Source: [Clostridium] leptum DSM 753
GTDB taxonomy: Bacteria; Bacillota; Clostridia; Oscillospirales; Acutalibacteraceae
Assembly (NCBI GenBank): GCA_000154345.1
Contig: DS480348.1
Span: 124,001 to 188,000 of the forward strand
Direction: 5' to 3'
Length of the DNA stretch: 64,000 bases
A program made the translations under genes and the position numbers. Of this stretch, positions 42,351 through 51,427 are shown in pieces. A model generated the notes under the pieces. The model was not told where the DNA came from, did no database searches, and saw nothing but the letters and a program-made list of their open reading frames with translations. Position 1 is the stretch's first letter, and every line of letters starts with the position of its first letter.

Positions 42351-44123
42351 ATGTCTCTGAGAAAAAAGCTGATGCTGTCCATGATATCCATCGCCGTGAT
42401 CCCAGTGGTAGTGTTAGGCAGCTTTTGCTATCAATACTTCAGCAAGGTTCTGCTAAACAATGTGCAGCAAAGAGAGCTGCAAAACAACAATCAGATCATT
42501 TACAGCTTAGATGATTTTTTTAATTCACTTTCTAAAATTTCTGATTCTCTTCTCATGAGCGAGGAGCTCACGAGAATCCTTCAAAACACCTACCAGGATC
42601 CGGAAGCGCAGCTTCAAAACTACCGGGATAAAAGGCAGGTAGAGGAACTGCTTTACAGGAACGGTTATTATTTGGACAATCGGATCGAGACAATCGCGAT
42701 CTTTCCCGAAAACAGCGACATGTTTTACTACTGCACCAAAGAAACCATTAATCCGGCTTATGATGTTAGAGAGGAAAAATGGTACAGCCGTATTTTAGAA
42801 AAAGAAGGAGCGCAGGCGTTAATTGGAATTCATCAGAATGGTTTGGTTCAGGCATCCTTTCAGGCGCGGCAGCCCTATTGTGTGACCATTGGAAGAAGTA
42901 TTTATTCCGCTTATGAGTCCAGGCTGCTGGGAACGATTATCATTAACGTCAATGTACGGGACCTTCAGGAGCTGTGGCCTGAGCCTGACCAAAATTTCCA
43001 GGAAAAATTTTACCTGGTGGATGATGAAAATCGAGTGGTGTTCAGTGATTCATCAGAGGAAATCGGCGGACAGTTTTCTATGAGCGATTTGAGCGTTGGA
43101 ATTTCCTCTTGCGAAATGGAAGGCGTTCTTTACGACGCGATGGTGTCGGAATCCGGCCATCAGGGCTGGAAAAGCGTCAAAATGATCATGCGCAGCAAGC
43201 TGGACAAGGAAATCGCAGTGGTTCCTTATATGACGATTACTCTTGTGTTGGTTCTCATAGGCTTGGCGGTGCTGGTGTCGCTTTTTATTTCCAAGATTTT
43301 TACACGTCCACTTCAGGAGCTGTATGTTAAAATGCGCCGGTTTGAGGCGGAAAAAAGCGGGAATCCCCTTCCGGAAAACCAGGTGGAGATTAAGGGCTTG
43401 TCCAGAAGCTATAACCGCATGATTGAAGAAATCAACAGCCTGACCATCAAAAATTACGAGACGGAGCTCCAGCTCCGCCGAGCGGAGCTGATGGCGCTGC
43501 AGTCCCAAATCAACCCCCATTTTATCTATAACACCCTGAATTCAATTAAATGGTTGGCGGATATGCAGGGCTCCAAACGGATGGTGACGGCTCTGGATTC
43601 TTTGATTAAGCTGATGCAGTTTTCATCGAAAAACAGCCAGGAGGTCATCCGGATTCAGGATGAAATAGATCTGATCAAGGATTATATCAATCTGATCAAT
43701 TTAAAATATTTCGACAGAATCGTTACACTGATCCGAGTGGAACCAGGGGTAGAACGCTACGAAACCTTAAAATTTCTGTTGCAGCCTATTGTAGAAAATT
43801 CCATTTATCACGGCTTTAATAAAATGACGCAGTCATGCGCGATTAAAATCAACATCAGCCGGAAGGGGGACAGGATTTTATATGAGGTAATCGACAACGG
43901 GAAGGGGATGAGCAGGGAAAAGATAAGACAGGCGCTAAAGGAGGAACGCTCGGAGAATTCCCATTCCTTCAACAAAATTGGATTATACAATGTCAACAAA
44001 AGAATCCAATATACGTTCGGCGGAGATTACGGCGTGAAAATTGACAGTGAGCTAGGCAGGTATACCAGAGTGCTTGTGGAAATCCCGGCCCGCGTTTATA
44101 AGGAGGGAAAGGCAGATGAATAA
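42351..44123 (+). CDS. YesM-type sensor histidine kinase
   Basis: 590 residues. N-terminal helix (about 8-28), a large outer Cache-type sensor domain, a second helix (about 292-315), HAMP, then the His_kinase domain with H390 in Q-I-N-P-H-F-I-Y-N-T-L-N. The HATPase domain has V-I-D-N-G-K-G-M and I-G-L-Y-N-V-N-K-R. YesM/YesN pairs respond to extracellular carbohydrates. ATG 42351 is preferred to the frame opening at 42327. It overlaps the response-regulator gene by 8 bp. Confidence 0.9.
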   Translation: MSLRKKLMLSMISIAVIPVVVLGSFCYQYFSKVLLNNVQQRELQNNNQIIYSLDDFFNSLSKISDSLLMSEELTRILQNTYQDPEAQLQNYRDKRQVEELLYRNGYYLDNRIETIAIFPENSDMFYYCTKETINPAYDVREEKWYSRILEKEGAQALIGIHQNGLVQASFQARQPYCVTIGRSIYSAYESRLLGTIIINVNVRDLQELWPEPDQNFQEKFYLVDDENRVVFSDSSEEIGGQFSMSDLSVGISSCEMEGVLYDAMVSESGHQGWKSVKMIMRSKLDKEIAVVPYMTITLVLVLIGLAVLVSLFISKIFTRPLQELYVKMRRFEAEKSGNPLPENQVEIKGLSRSYNRMIEEINSLTIKNYETELQLRRAELMALQSQINPHFIYNTLNSIKWLADMQGSKRMVTALDSLIKLMQFSSKNSQEVIRIQDEIDLIKDYINLINLKYFDRIVTLIRVEPGVERYETLKFLLQPIVENSIYHGFNKMTQSCAIKINISRKGDRILYEVIDNGKGMSREKIRQALKEERSENSHSFNKIGLYNVNKRIQYTFGGDYGVKIDSELGRYTRVLVEIPARVYKEGKADE

Positions 44124-45702
44124 GATCAGCATTGCCATAATTGACGATGAAAGCTTAGTTAGACTTGGAATTAAGTCCTCTGTAGAATGGGAGAACTATG
44201 GCTATGAGATCATAGGAGAAGCCGACAATGGCCAAAACGGTCTGGAAATGATTCAGCAGAAACAGCCGGATATCGTGCTTTTGGATATTTGTATGCCGGT
44301 TATGGATGGAATAGAGGTTCTGAAACGGCTTCAGCAAATGGAAATTGACTGTAAGGTCATTATTCTCAGCTGCCACGATGATTTCCATTTTGTAAAGGAG
44401 GCTATGAAAAACGGCGCTTATGATTATCTAAGAAAGAATGAGATCAACAGCGCAAACATCCTAAATATTTTAGAGGAAGTCCGCCAGTCGGTCCGAGAGG
44501 AAAGAAAGAATAAGGAGGCGTCGGAAGAGAAAGAGGAATGGGGCGGCTGCTCGCGGCACAGCTGGCTGCAGCGCCTGGTTACCGAAGGAACAGAGGCGGA
44601 CGGACATTCAGTTCCGGTGAGCCGGCTGCATATTCAAGAGGGAGGACTCTGCTGTGTTGTTTTTGGTGTTAGCCATTATCGGCAGGTGCTTACCCGGTAT
44701 GAGGATGGCTATCCCTTTACTTTAGAGCATAGCATCACAAATTTAGCGAAGGAAGTTATCCGCCAGCGAACGCGGGAAATGGAAATTTTTCTTTTCCAGG
44801 AAAACCAATATGTGCTTTTGCTCAGCAGCCGGGACAGCGTTAGCGGGGCTCAGTGGGAGGAAGAGGTTTTCTCTCTGATCAACGAGTTGTATACCGTATT
44901 TCAAAATTATTTAAACGCGGAGACCTACTATGGGGCAAGCGGTATCGTTTCGAAATTTTCTAGCTTGCCGGAAGCGTTTGAGCGGGCGCAATATTCCTAC
45001 AAGCTTCATTATTTCCAGCCGGATAAAATAATTCTCAAAGAGGTGCGGAAGCCAGCCAGAACGCTGAGCGAGGAAGAGGTTAAATCCGGGTTAAATGAGA
45101 TCAACTCCTGTATTTCCCAAAAGCAGTATTCCCATGCCTTTTCCCATCTGTATACTTTTATTCAATGGTTACGGCGTCATCACAGGGAAAATCTCGACGT
45201 TGCGGGAATTCTGAATTTCTTTTCCAATATGGTTCGCTTCATTTTGCTGCAGGAGGGGAAAATTCCAGAAGAAACGATTGACAAGCTGCAAAAATGCGAA
45301 AATCTAGATGATACCGAACAGTTCCTTTCGGAGTTCCAAAGGGAGTTGAAAGCGGAAGAGCCGGAGCTGGATCAAAAACATTATTTAATCCGGGCGGCTA
45401 CCGACTATATTCAGCAGAATTTAAGCCGCGGCGATATCTCCTTAGATGAAATCGCGGAGCATTTGATGATCAGCAAATCCTATCTTTGCCGCTTGTTTCA
45501 AAAAAAGCTGGGGGTTTCCGTCCAGCATTATATTCATAACATCCGGATTGAAAAGGCGAAAGAATACTTGAATGATTTCCGGCTGAAAATTTATGAGATT
45601 GCGGAACTGACTGGCTTTAACAGCTCAACCCATTTCAATATCGTCTTCAAAAAAATTATGCAGTGCACTCCGGTTGAGTATCGGAATGGCTTAAAACAGT
45701 AA
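44116..45702 (+). CDS. YesN-type response regulator with AraC domain
   Basis: 528 residues. Receiver with D10-D11 and phospho-acceptor D57 (V-L-L-D-I-C-M-P). The middle linker is poorly conserved. The C-terminal AraC double helix-turn-helix reads L-D-E-I-A-E-H-L-M-I-S-K-S-Y-L-C-R-L and I-A-E-L-T-G-F-N-S-S-T-H-F. ATG 44116 overlaps the kinase gene. It is expected to activate the importer and enzyme genes. Candidate site TTGTTCAATATCC (45793) lies in the space before the binding-protein gene. Confidence 0.9.
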   Translation: MNKISIAIIDDESLVRLGIKSSVEWENYGYEIIGEADNGQNGLEMIQQKQPDIVLLDICMPVMDGIEVLKRLQQMEIDCKVIILSCHDDFHFVKEAMKNGAYDYLRKNEINSANILNILEEVRQSVREERKNKEASEEKEEWGGCSRHSWLQRLVTEGTEADGHSVPVSRLHIQEGGLCCVVFGVSHYRQVLTRYEDGYPFTLEHSITNLAKEVIRQRTREMEIFLFQENQYVLLLSSRDSVSGAQWEEEVFSLINELYTVFQNYLNAETYYGASGIVSKFSSLPEAFERAQYSYKLHYFQPDKIILKEVRKPARTLSEEEVKSGLNEINSCISQKQYSHAFSHLYTFIQWLRRHHRENLDVAGILNFFSNMVRFILLQEGKIPEETIDKLQKCENLDDTEQFLSEFQRELKAEEPELDQKHYLIRAATDYIQQNLSRGDISLDEIAEHLMISKSYLCRLFQKKLGVSVQHYIHNIRIEKAKEYLNDFRLKIYEIAELTGFNSSTHFNIVFKKIMQCTPVEYRNGLKQ

Positions 45703-45948
45703 TAAAAAATTTTATCAATACAGGATAAAAAAGGTCAATGTGAATAAATAAAAACGATATTCGACAGATAAATTCATTTATCTTCATTGAAATTGTTCAA
45801 TATCCATAAAAACTTTCCAATGGCGTTTATAGAAAACGTTCCCTGAATTCATTATGCTAGATATAGTTCCAAAACCAGTAAAAATAAACAAAAAGGAGGT
45901 ACTTTAAAAAACTAGTCTTACCAACTAAAAGAACAGAGGAGGATAAAA
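45703..45948 (+). promoter_or_regulatory. Promoter region of the importer operon
   Basis: No ORF. It contains TTGTTCAATATCC (45793-45805), matching a site before oxidoreductase 1, and a GATATT/AATATC inverted pair around it. A possible -10 lies at 45853-45858. GGAGG precedes ATG 45949. Confidence 0.45.
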
Positions 45949-47235
45949 ATGAAAAAGAAACTTTTAGCGCTGTTTTTAGCGGCGGCTATGGTAGGGACAG
46001 CGGCTGGCTGCTCTCAAAACGGGAGCTCCGGCGCAAGCAACGGCGCAGAGAGTGAAGCGTCTCAGAGCAGCGGGGAATCTCAGGAACCCAGCGGTGAGGT
46101 GGTAACACTTCATTGTGGAGGCTGGGGAAGAGTCGATACAGAACATGAGGCTGGAGTTGTTGGGATGGCGGAAGCCATCGGCATTAACGTAGAATTCCAA
46201 AAGTACCCTACAGACGCTGATTTCTGGAACAATCTTCCAGCGCAAATCGCGGCAAAAACAGCGCCGGACTTTGTTGCGATAAGTAACGAGCTATATCTGC
46301 CCTACATACGCGATGGCCTGATCGTTCCTCTAACTCAGTATATTGAGGACGGTACCATCACCTGTTGGGATAGAGTAAATCAGAATGCAAAGGATGTTTG
46401 GACGGTTGATGGGGATATTTATGCCATTCCTTTCTATCAGACTCCCGCGGTGTTCGCTATCAATACGGATCTTTGGAGCGAGGCGGGCCTGACAGAGGCC
46501 GATTACCCGGAAACCTGGGATGACGTTTTGGATGCCTGCAAGGTATTTAAGGATACTCTTGGCATGACCGGCTTGTGCGTCAATACACAAGAATACCATT
46601 TCACCAACTACTGTCTGTCTTTCGGCGGCGGCTGGGATTTGGGAAAAACCATCGATACTCCGGAAAACGCGGCGGCTCTTCAGTTTATCATTGACGCTTA
46701 TCGCCAGGGTTATGTGGTTACGCCGAAAGAGCTGGGCGTTAGCTATGACGGTAACGTGATAATGTCCGAAGAGGCGGCCATGTCCACCGGCGGTAGCTGG
46801 TATGTGTCTGACTTTGCCATAAATGCTCCGGATCTGAACGTGAAATATATGAAAGTTCCTCATGCGAAAGGCCATGAAGACGCTTCAGGCACCTTCCACT
46901 CACCGGCCTTTGCATTGCTGAAAGGCGGCGCTCATGAGAAAGAGACTGCTATGGCGATTAACTATATGATGAATGATGCCCATGATGAGGCATTAATCGA
47001 TCTGGGTTACATCCCGGTGAATGAAAAGTTTCATAACGAGTATAAAGAAAAGAACCCCTTGGTGGCTGATCTGGTAGACGCTATTCCCAAATCCAATGGC
47101 TTCGACTATCCGCCGGCCGGTAAAGAGTTTGCAGACACTTTGATTTCTAAAATGGAGGAGGCTCTCTTTAACTCTGATTCAACCCTGACCGGAGCTGAAA
47201 TTGTCAAGGAGCTTCAGGAAGAATACGGCGCATAA
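45949..47235 (+). CDS. Carbohydrate ABC importer binding lipoprotein
   Basis: 428 residues. Signal peptide with lipobox A-A-G-C (Cys at about 21), a Ser/Gly/Glu-rich linker, and an extracellular solute-binding type 1 domain (W-D-D-V-L-D-A-C-K-V-F, then G-G-S-W-Y-V-S-D). Binding proteins of this group (CUT1) take up oligosaccharides or glycosides. A hairpin at 47277-47299 before the permease genes is typical for keeping binding-protein expression higher. First gene of the importer/enzyme operon. Substrate unknown. Confidence 0.9.
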   Translation: MKKKLLALFLAAAMVGTAAGCSQNGSSGASNGAESEASQSSGESQEPSGEVVTLHCGGWGRVDTEHEAGVVGMAEAIGINVEFQKYPTDADFWNNLPAQIAAKTAPDFVAISNELYLPYIRDGLIVPLTQYIEDGTITCWDRVNQNAKDVWTVDGDIYAIPFYQTPAVFAINTDLWSEAGLTEADYPETWDDVLDACKVFKDTLGMTGLCVNTQEYHFTNYCLSFGGGWDLGKTIDTPENAAALQFIIDAYRQGYVVTPKELGVSYDGNVIMSEEAAMSTGGSWYVSDFAINAPDLNVKYMKVPHAKGHEDASGTFHSPAFALLKGGAHEKETAMAINYMMNDAHDEALIDLGYIPVNEKFHNEYKEKNPLVADLVDAIPKSNGFDYPPAGKEFADTLISKMEEALFNSDSTLTGAEIVKELQEEYGA

Positions 47236-47276
47236 CCTAACGGATGCTTATTAAGCGGAATAAGTGATTACAGCTT

Positions 47277-47299
47277 CCCTGCCGGCTCAACCGGCAGGG
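47277..47299 (+). other. Intercistronic hairpin
   Basis: CCCTGCCGG (47277-47285) and CCGGCAGGG (47291-47299) form a perfect 9-bp stem with loop CTCAA and no T-run. It probably stabilises or partially terminates the binding-protein mRNA. Confidence 0.65.
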
Positions 47300-47316
47300 A
47301 GGCATTAAGAAAGGTT

Positions 47317-48243
47317 ATGAGGATGATGGCAGAGAATACAGGAAAAAAGAGACAAAAATACAGCAAATTAAGAAAACAGGAAGCAATCGCCGGATGGATT
47401 TTTGTGCTGCCGGCAGTCGCCTTTTGGCTGATCTGGTTCCTGTATCCCGCAGTGAAAGCAATTTCCATTAGTTTTTATCATTATAATTACGCGACGCCGG
47501 AAACCAATGCTTTTATCGGTTTAGATAATTATATCCGGTTGTTTCAAGATCCCAAATTTTTTACAGCAATGGGACACAGCTTTTTGATGGTGTTGATTAT
47601 TGTACCGCTGCAAACCCTGATTTCTTTCGCAATCGCGGTTTTGCTAAACGGAAAAATACGGTGCAAGGGATTTTTCCGTTCCAGCTGCTATATTCCTTAT
47701 GTAATTTCGGCTGTGGCGGTAACGATTTTCTTTATGTACTTTTTTGTAAAGAATGGACCCGCAACTAAGTTTTTCTCCCTTTTAGGCTTAGAAAATGTGA
47801 GCTGGTTTGCCAGCACGAAATATGCGCTGGCGTTCCTGATTATCGTATATGTGTGGCAGCAGATAGGCTTTTACATGGTGATCTTTATCGGCGGACTGCA
47901 GGAGGTTCCGGTTGAGCTGTATGAGGCGGCTAAGGTCGATGGGGCCGGCGCTTGGCAGCGGCTGATTAAAATCACCGTGCCGTTAATCAGGAATACAACC
48001 TATCTGGTTTTGACCTTCGGTATGATTAGCGCTTTTCAGATTTTCGACCAAATCGCGGCGCTGTCAAAGCAGGCGCCGTTGGGTTCCCCATCCGGCGCTA
48101 CCAGCACTATGGTTACCTTCCTGTACCAGCAGTCTTTCAGCTATATGGATATGGGATATGGAAGCGCCGCCGCGGTCATTCTGTTTTTGATTATTTTTGC
48201 TTTATCCGCCGTGCGGGAGTTTGCGGGAAGGAGAACAGTGTAA
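47317..48243 (+). CDS. ABC importer permease 1 (MalF/UgpA type)
   Basis: 308 residues, six membrane helices after a charged N-terminus. The cytoplasmic EAA motif reads E-A-A-K-V-D-G-A-G-A-W-Q-R-L. MetI-type permease of a CUT1 importer. The start may be 47323 or 47326 as well. Stop TAA is directly followed by the ATG of permease 2. No ATPase gene is in the cluster; a shared MsmX-like ATPase elsewhere is expected. Confidence 0.88.
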   Translation: MRMMAENTGKKRQKYSKLRKQEAIAGWIFVLPAVAFWLIWFLYPAVKAISISFYHYNYATPETNAFIGLDNYIRLFQDPKFFTAMGHSFLMVLIIVPLQTLISFAIAVLLNGKIRCKGFFRSSCYIPYVISAVAVTIFFMYFFVKNGPATKFFSLLGLENVSWFASTKYALAFLIIVYVWQQIGFYMVIFIGGLQEVPVELYEAAKVDGAGAWQRLIKITVPLIRNTTYLVLTFGMISAFQIFDQIAALSKQAPLGSPSGATSTMVTFLYQQSFSYMDMGYGSAAAVILFLIIFALSAVREFAGRRTV

Positions 48244-49065
48244 ATGAAAACAAAAAAGAGCATCGCCGGAAAAATTCTGATCTATTTCTTTCTAATTCTT
48301 TTAGCACTGTTGTTTTTGGTTCCGTTTTTTTATGTAATGTATAACTCGTTGCTTCCAAAACGGTATATTGGTTCCTTTGTTTCGCCTGCCTTATGGAGCT
48401 TGGACAACTATAAAGAGCTTTTCTCAGAGTATCCGATTATGAAATGGTATGGCAATACCGCTATTTCAACCGTGGCCGTTGTTTTGGGCAATATGTTTTT
48501 TACGCCGCTGGCAGGCTATGGGCTTGCCAGGCTGCGGTTCCCGGGAAAGAAAGTCATTTTTGTTTGCCTGATGCTTTCCATGATGATTCCTGGCCAGTTG
48601 GTTTTGCTTCCGCAGTATATCATGATGGCCAAGGTGGGACTGGTCAATACGCTTTTTGCGATTACCCTTCCGTATTTATCTCAGTCCATGTTTATCTTTA
48701 TGTCCAGGCAGTTTTTTTATGGAATTCCAGAGGAACTAGAGGAGGCCGCACGTATTGACGGGCTTGGCCGGTTCGGAACCTATTTCCGGATTATCTTGCC
48801 AATCTCAGGAGTGCTGATGGCAACCATCGCTATTTTTAATTTTACCGGTACATGGAACTCATACCTGGTACCTTCCACGTTTATCAGTACACAGGATAAA
48901 TATGTTCTGGTGGTAGGACTACAAACGGTAAATAACGCGCATTTCCAGCAGGAAAACCTTACTCTTGCCGGTGTATTCCTTTTGGCATTCCCTGTGATTA
49001 TTTTCTTCATGTTTACACAGAGGTTTTTCGTTCAGGGAATTGCCACCTCAGGAATAAAAAGCTGA
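48244..49065 (+). CDS. ABC importer permease 2 (MalG/UgpE type)
   Basis: 273 residues, six helices, EAA motif E-A-A-R-I-D-G-L-G-R-F-G-T-Y-F. The ATG follows the previous stop without a gap. Ends in the usual F-V-Q-G-I-A-T-S-G-I-K. Forms the membrane pore with permease 1. Confidence 0.9.
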   Translation: MKTKKSIAGKILIYFFLILLALLFLVPFFYVMYNSLLPKRYIGSFVSPALWSLDNYKELFSEYPIMKWYGNTAISTVAVVLGNMFFTPLAGYGLARLRFPGKKVIFVCLMLSMMIPGQLVLLPQYIMMAKVGLVNTLFAITLPYLSQSMFIFMSRQFFYGIPEELEEAARIDGLGRFGTYFRIILPISGVLMATIAIFNFTGTWNSYLVPSTFISTQDKYVLVVGLQTVNNAHFQQENLTLAGVFLLAFPVIIFFMFTQRFFVQGIATSGIKS

Positions 49066-49142
49066 TGTCTGGGCTGTAAAGCGAACAGACAACTCAGAAA
49101 AGCATTACCTTAAATTCAAATGTAATGGAGGAACGAAACAAA

Positions 49143-50240
49143 ATGAAAAAATGGAAGGTTGCTCTGATCGGATGCGGATCAATTGCGGACAATACCTATT
49201 TGCCCAGGATCAAAGATATCCCTGAAGCGGATATGGTGGCGGTTTGCGATATTATTCCGGAGCGGGCGAAAGACTACGCGGAAAAATTTAATGTGCCGGC
49301 ATGGTACACCAGCATTGACGAACTGCTGGAAAAGTGCGATTTTGAGATTCTGATGAATACCACGTCGATCCCGGCTCATCATGAGATCAATATGAAAGCG
49401 CTAAAGGCGGGAAAACACCTTTACTCTCAAAAGCCAGTAGGTTTAACAGTGGCAGAAGTAACCGAGCAGATCGAAGCTGCGAAAGCGGCCGGCGTGAAGT
49501 ATGCCGCTTCCCCAATCCATATGCTGCGGGATGATATCAGGTTTGCGAAAAAGCTGATCGAGGATGGCTGCATTGGAGAAATCATGAAGGTTCATACCAA
49601 TGTTTGCCACGGAGGCCCCGAGTACTTCCAGTACCGCACCGCAGATCCCACCTGGTTCCACCGCCCCGGAAGCGGCGCTCTCTATGATATGGGCGTTCAC
49701 GGTCTAACTATGACCACAGGAATTTTGGGGCCGGCAAAAGCGGTAGGCTGTATGGCAAAGATTTCAGAGCCTGTCCGTACTGTGAGAAGCGGGACCTTTG
49801 ACGGGATGAAAATCCAGGCGGATCAACTGTATGATAATTACATCATTACCCTGGATTACGGAGACAGAGCCATGGCGGTGGTGGAATCGGGCTTTTGCCA
49901 AAAAGACAGCAAAGCGCCCCAGATGGAAATCTTCGGCACCAAGGGAACGATTTCTCTTGCGAACGATTGGAGCATGAATCCCATGGATTCCTTAGAGGTC
50001 TATCTGGACGCACCGGAACGGGGAATTCGCGGTTGGTTAAAGCCAATGGAGTGGGATATTCCGGCCTGCGAGATGAACTTCTTCCAATGCAAGGTGGTTC
50101 AGGATCTGATCTATGCCATCGAAGAAGACCGTCCCGTAGGGCTGCCCCCTGAGCATGCTAGACATGTGGTGGACATTATGTGCACCATTCCAGAGGCCAT
50201 CGAGACAAAAAGCATTGTTCCCCTGCATACCACGTTTTGA
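49143..50240 (+). CDS. Gfo/Idh/MocA oxidoreductase 2
   Basis: 365 residues. Rossmann motif G-C-G-S-I-A (10-15). The usual E-K-P reads Q-K-P (96-98), keeping the Lys. D-M-G-V-H gives the conserved Asp and His. ATG 49143 is taken because the upstream ATG 49125 overlaps the GGAGG that serves it. It follows permease 2 by 77 bp. Likely acts on the imported sugar or a derivative. Confidence 0.87.
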   Translation: MKKWKVALIGCGSIADNTYLPRIKDIPEADMVAVCDIIPERAKDYAEKFNVPAWYTSIDELLEKCDFEILMNTTSIPAHHEINMKALKAGKHLYSQKPVGLTVAEVTEQIEAAKAAGVKYAASPIHMLRDDIRFAKKLIEDGCIGEIMKVHTNVCHGGPEYFQYRTADPTWFHRPGSGALYDMGVHGLTMTTGILGPAKAVGCMAKISEPVRTVRSGTFDGMKIQADQLYDNYIITLDYGDRAMAVVESGFCQKDSKAPQMEIFGTKGTISLANDWSMNPMDSLEVYLDAPERGIRGWLKPMEWDIPACEMNFFQCKVVQDLIYAIEEDRPVGLPPEHARHVVDIMCTIPEAIETKSIVPLHTTF

Positions 50241-50276
50241 GAAGCGGGCTTGAATACATAGTAAATGAGGTAAGCG

Positions 50277-51404
50277 ATGATGAAAAAGAAATATCGCATT
50301 GGATTAGTGGGCTTTGCCCATATGCATGTCTTGGATCAGATTAAACCTTTTTTAACCATGCCGGAGCGGGTGGAATGGATCGGAGCCGCAGATGTGAAGC
50401 CAATGGTGGAATCAGAATACTTTGAGAGCTCCAGCCGCAGCATGAACTTAAAGCTATGCCAGGAGCAATGCGGCTTTACCGATGTGTTTGAGGATTATCA
50501 GCAGCTATTGGAGCTGAAGCCGGACCTGGTGCTGGTAAACTGCGAGAACGCGTATCATGGAACCGTTATTCCGGAAATCCTGATGCGGGGCATCCATGTA
50601 ATCGTGGAGAAGCCGCTGGCCTATTCTACAGAGCACGCTATGGCCATCGCGCGGGCCTCCCGAATTGGTAAAGCGGATTGTATCATTAACTGGCCGACTA
50701 CCTGGCAAGCAAGTATCCGATTAGGACAGAAGCTGGTAAGCGAGGGCGTGATCGGCAAAGTATATCGTTTCCAGTTTCGGAACCCGGATTCCCTGGGGCC
50801 GTTTTCTTACGGCCAGGTTATGACGGACCGCCAGCTGGGCAAGGAATGGTGGCATCAGGAGGCTGCCGGCGGCGGAAGTATGTTGGATTACTGCTGCTAC
50901 GGTACCATCCTCTCTAACTGGTATCTGGGAGAGAAGCCGCTGGGCGTCTATGGGCTGAAAGCCAATTTTAACCACCGGTTTGGCGACGCGGAGGATTACG
51001 CTTCTCTGATGGTTCGGTATCCCGAAGCGGTTTCAATTTTGGAGGGAACCTGGAACACAGTCAGCAGCGGCTACGATTCAGGACCTATCGTTTGGGGAGA
51101 AAAGGGCGCTTTGATTGTGGAGAACGGGGGTGACCATGGAATCCATGCTAATGTGAGCGTGTATCATGACAGATATTCCACTACCCCCAATGAGGTATAC
51201 AGTTCCGACGATTATCCTCTGCCTGCTGGCAGGTCGAATTTAGCGGAAGAGGTGTTCCACCATCTTGAGACTGGAGAGCCTCTGCATGCTACCATGGATT
51301 TGAACAATAATCTTTGGTCAGCGGCAATGCTGGACGCGGGCCTCCGTTCCAGCCGATCGTTGAAAATGGAGGAGGTAAAAACTTCTTGCTGGACGATTGG
51401 ATAA
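50277..51404 (+). CDS. Gfo/Idh/MocA oxidoreductase 3, divergent
   Basis: 375 residues. E-K-P is kept (V-E-K-P-L), but the nucleotide-binding loop reads G-F-A-H-M-H instead of G-x-G-x-x-G. The catalytic D-x-x-x-H region reads D-Y-C-C-Y-G, so the His is replaced by Tyr. This may be a redox-inactive or differently tuned member, perhaps with permanently bound cofactor or a lyase role. ATG 50277 or 50280. A gap of 23 bp precedes the next gene. Confidence 0.82.
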   Translation: MMKKKYRIGLVGFAHMHVLDQIKPFLTMPERVEWIGAADVKPMVESEYFESSSRSMNLKLCQEQCGFTDVFEDYQQLLELKPDLVLVNCENAYHGTVIPEILMRGIHVIVEKPLAYSTEHAMAIARASRIGKADCIINWPTTWQASIRLGQKLVSEGVIGKVYRFQFRNPDSLGPFSYGQVMTDRQLGKEWWHQEAAGGGSMLDYCCYGTILSNWYLGEKPLGVYGLKANFNHRFGDAEDYASLMVRYPEAVSILEGTWNTVSSGYDSGPIVWGEKGALIVENGGDHGIHANVSVYHDRYSTTPNEVYSSDDYPLPAGRSNLAEEVFHHLETGEPLHATMDLNNNLWSAAMLDAGLRSSRSLKMEEVKTSCWTIG

Positions 51405-51427
51405 AAAATAAATCAATAGGAGGACAG

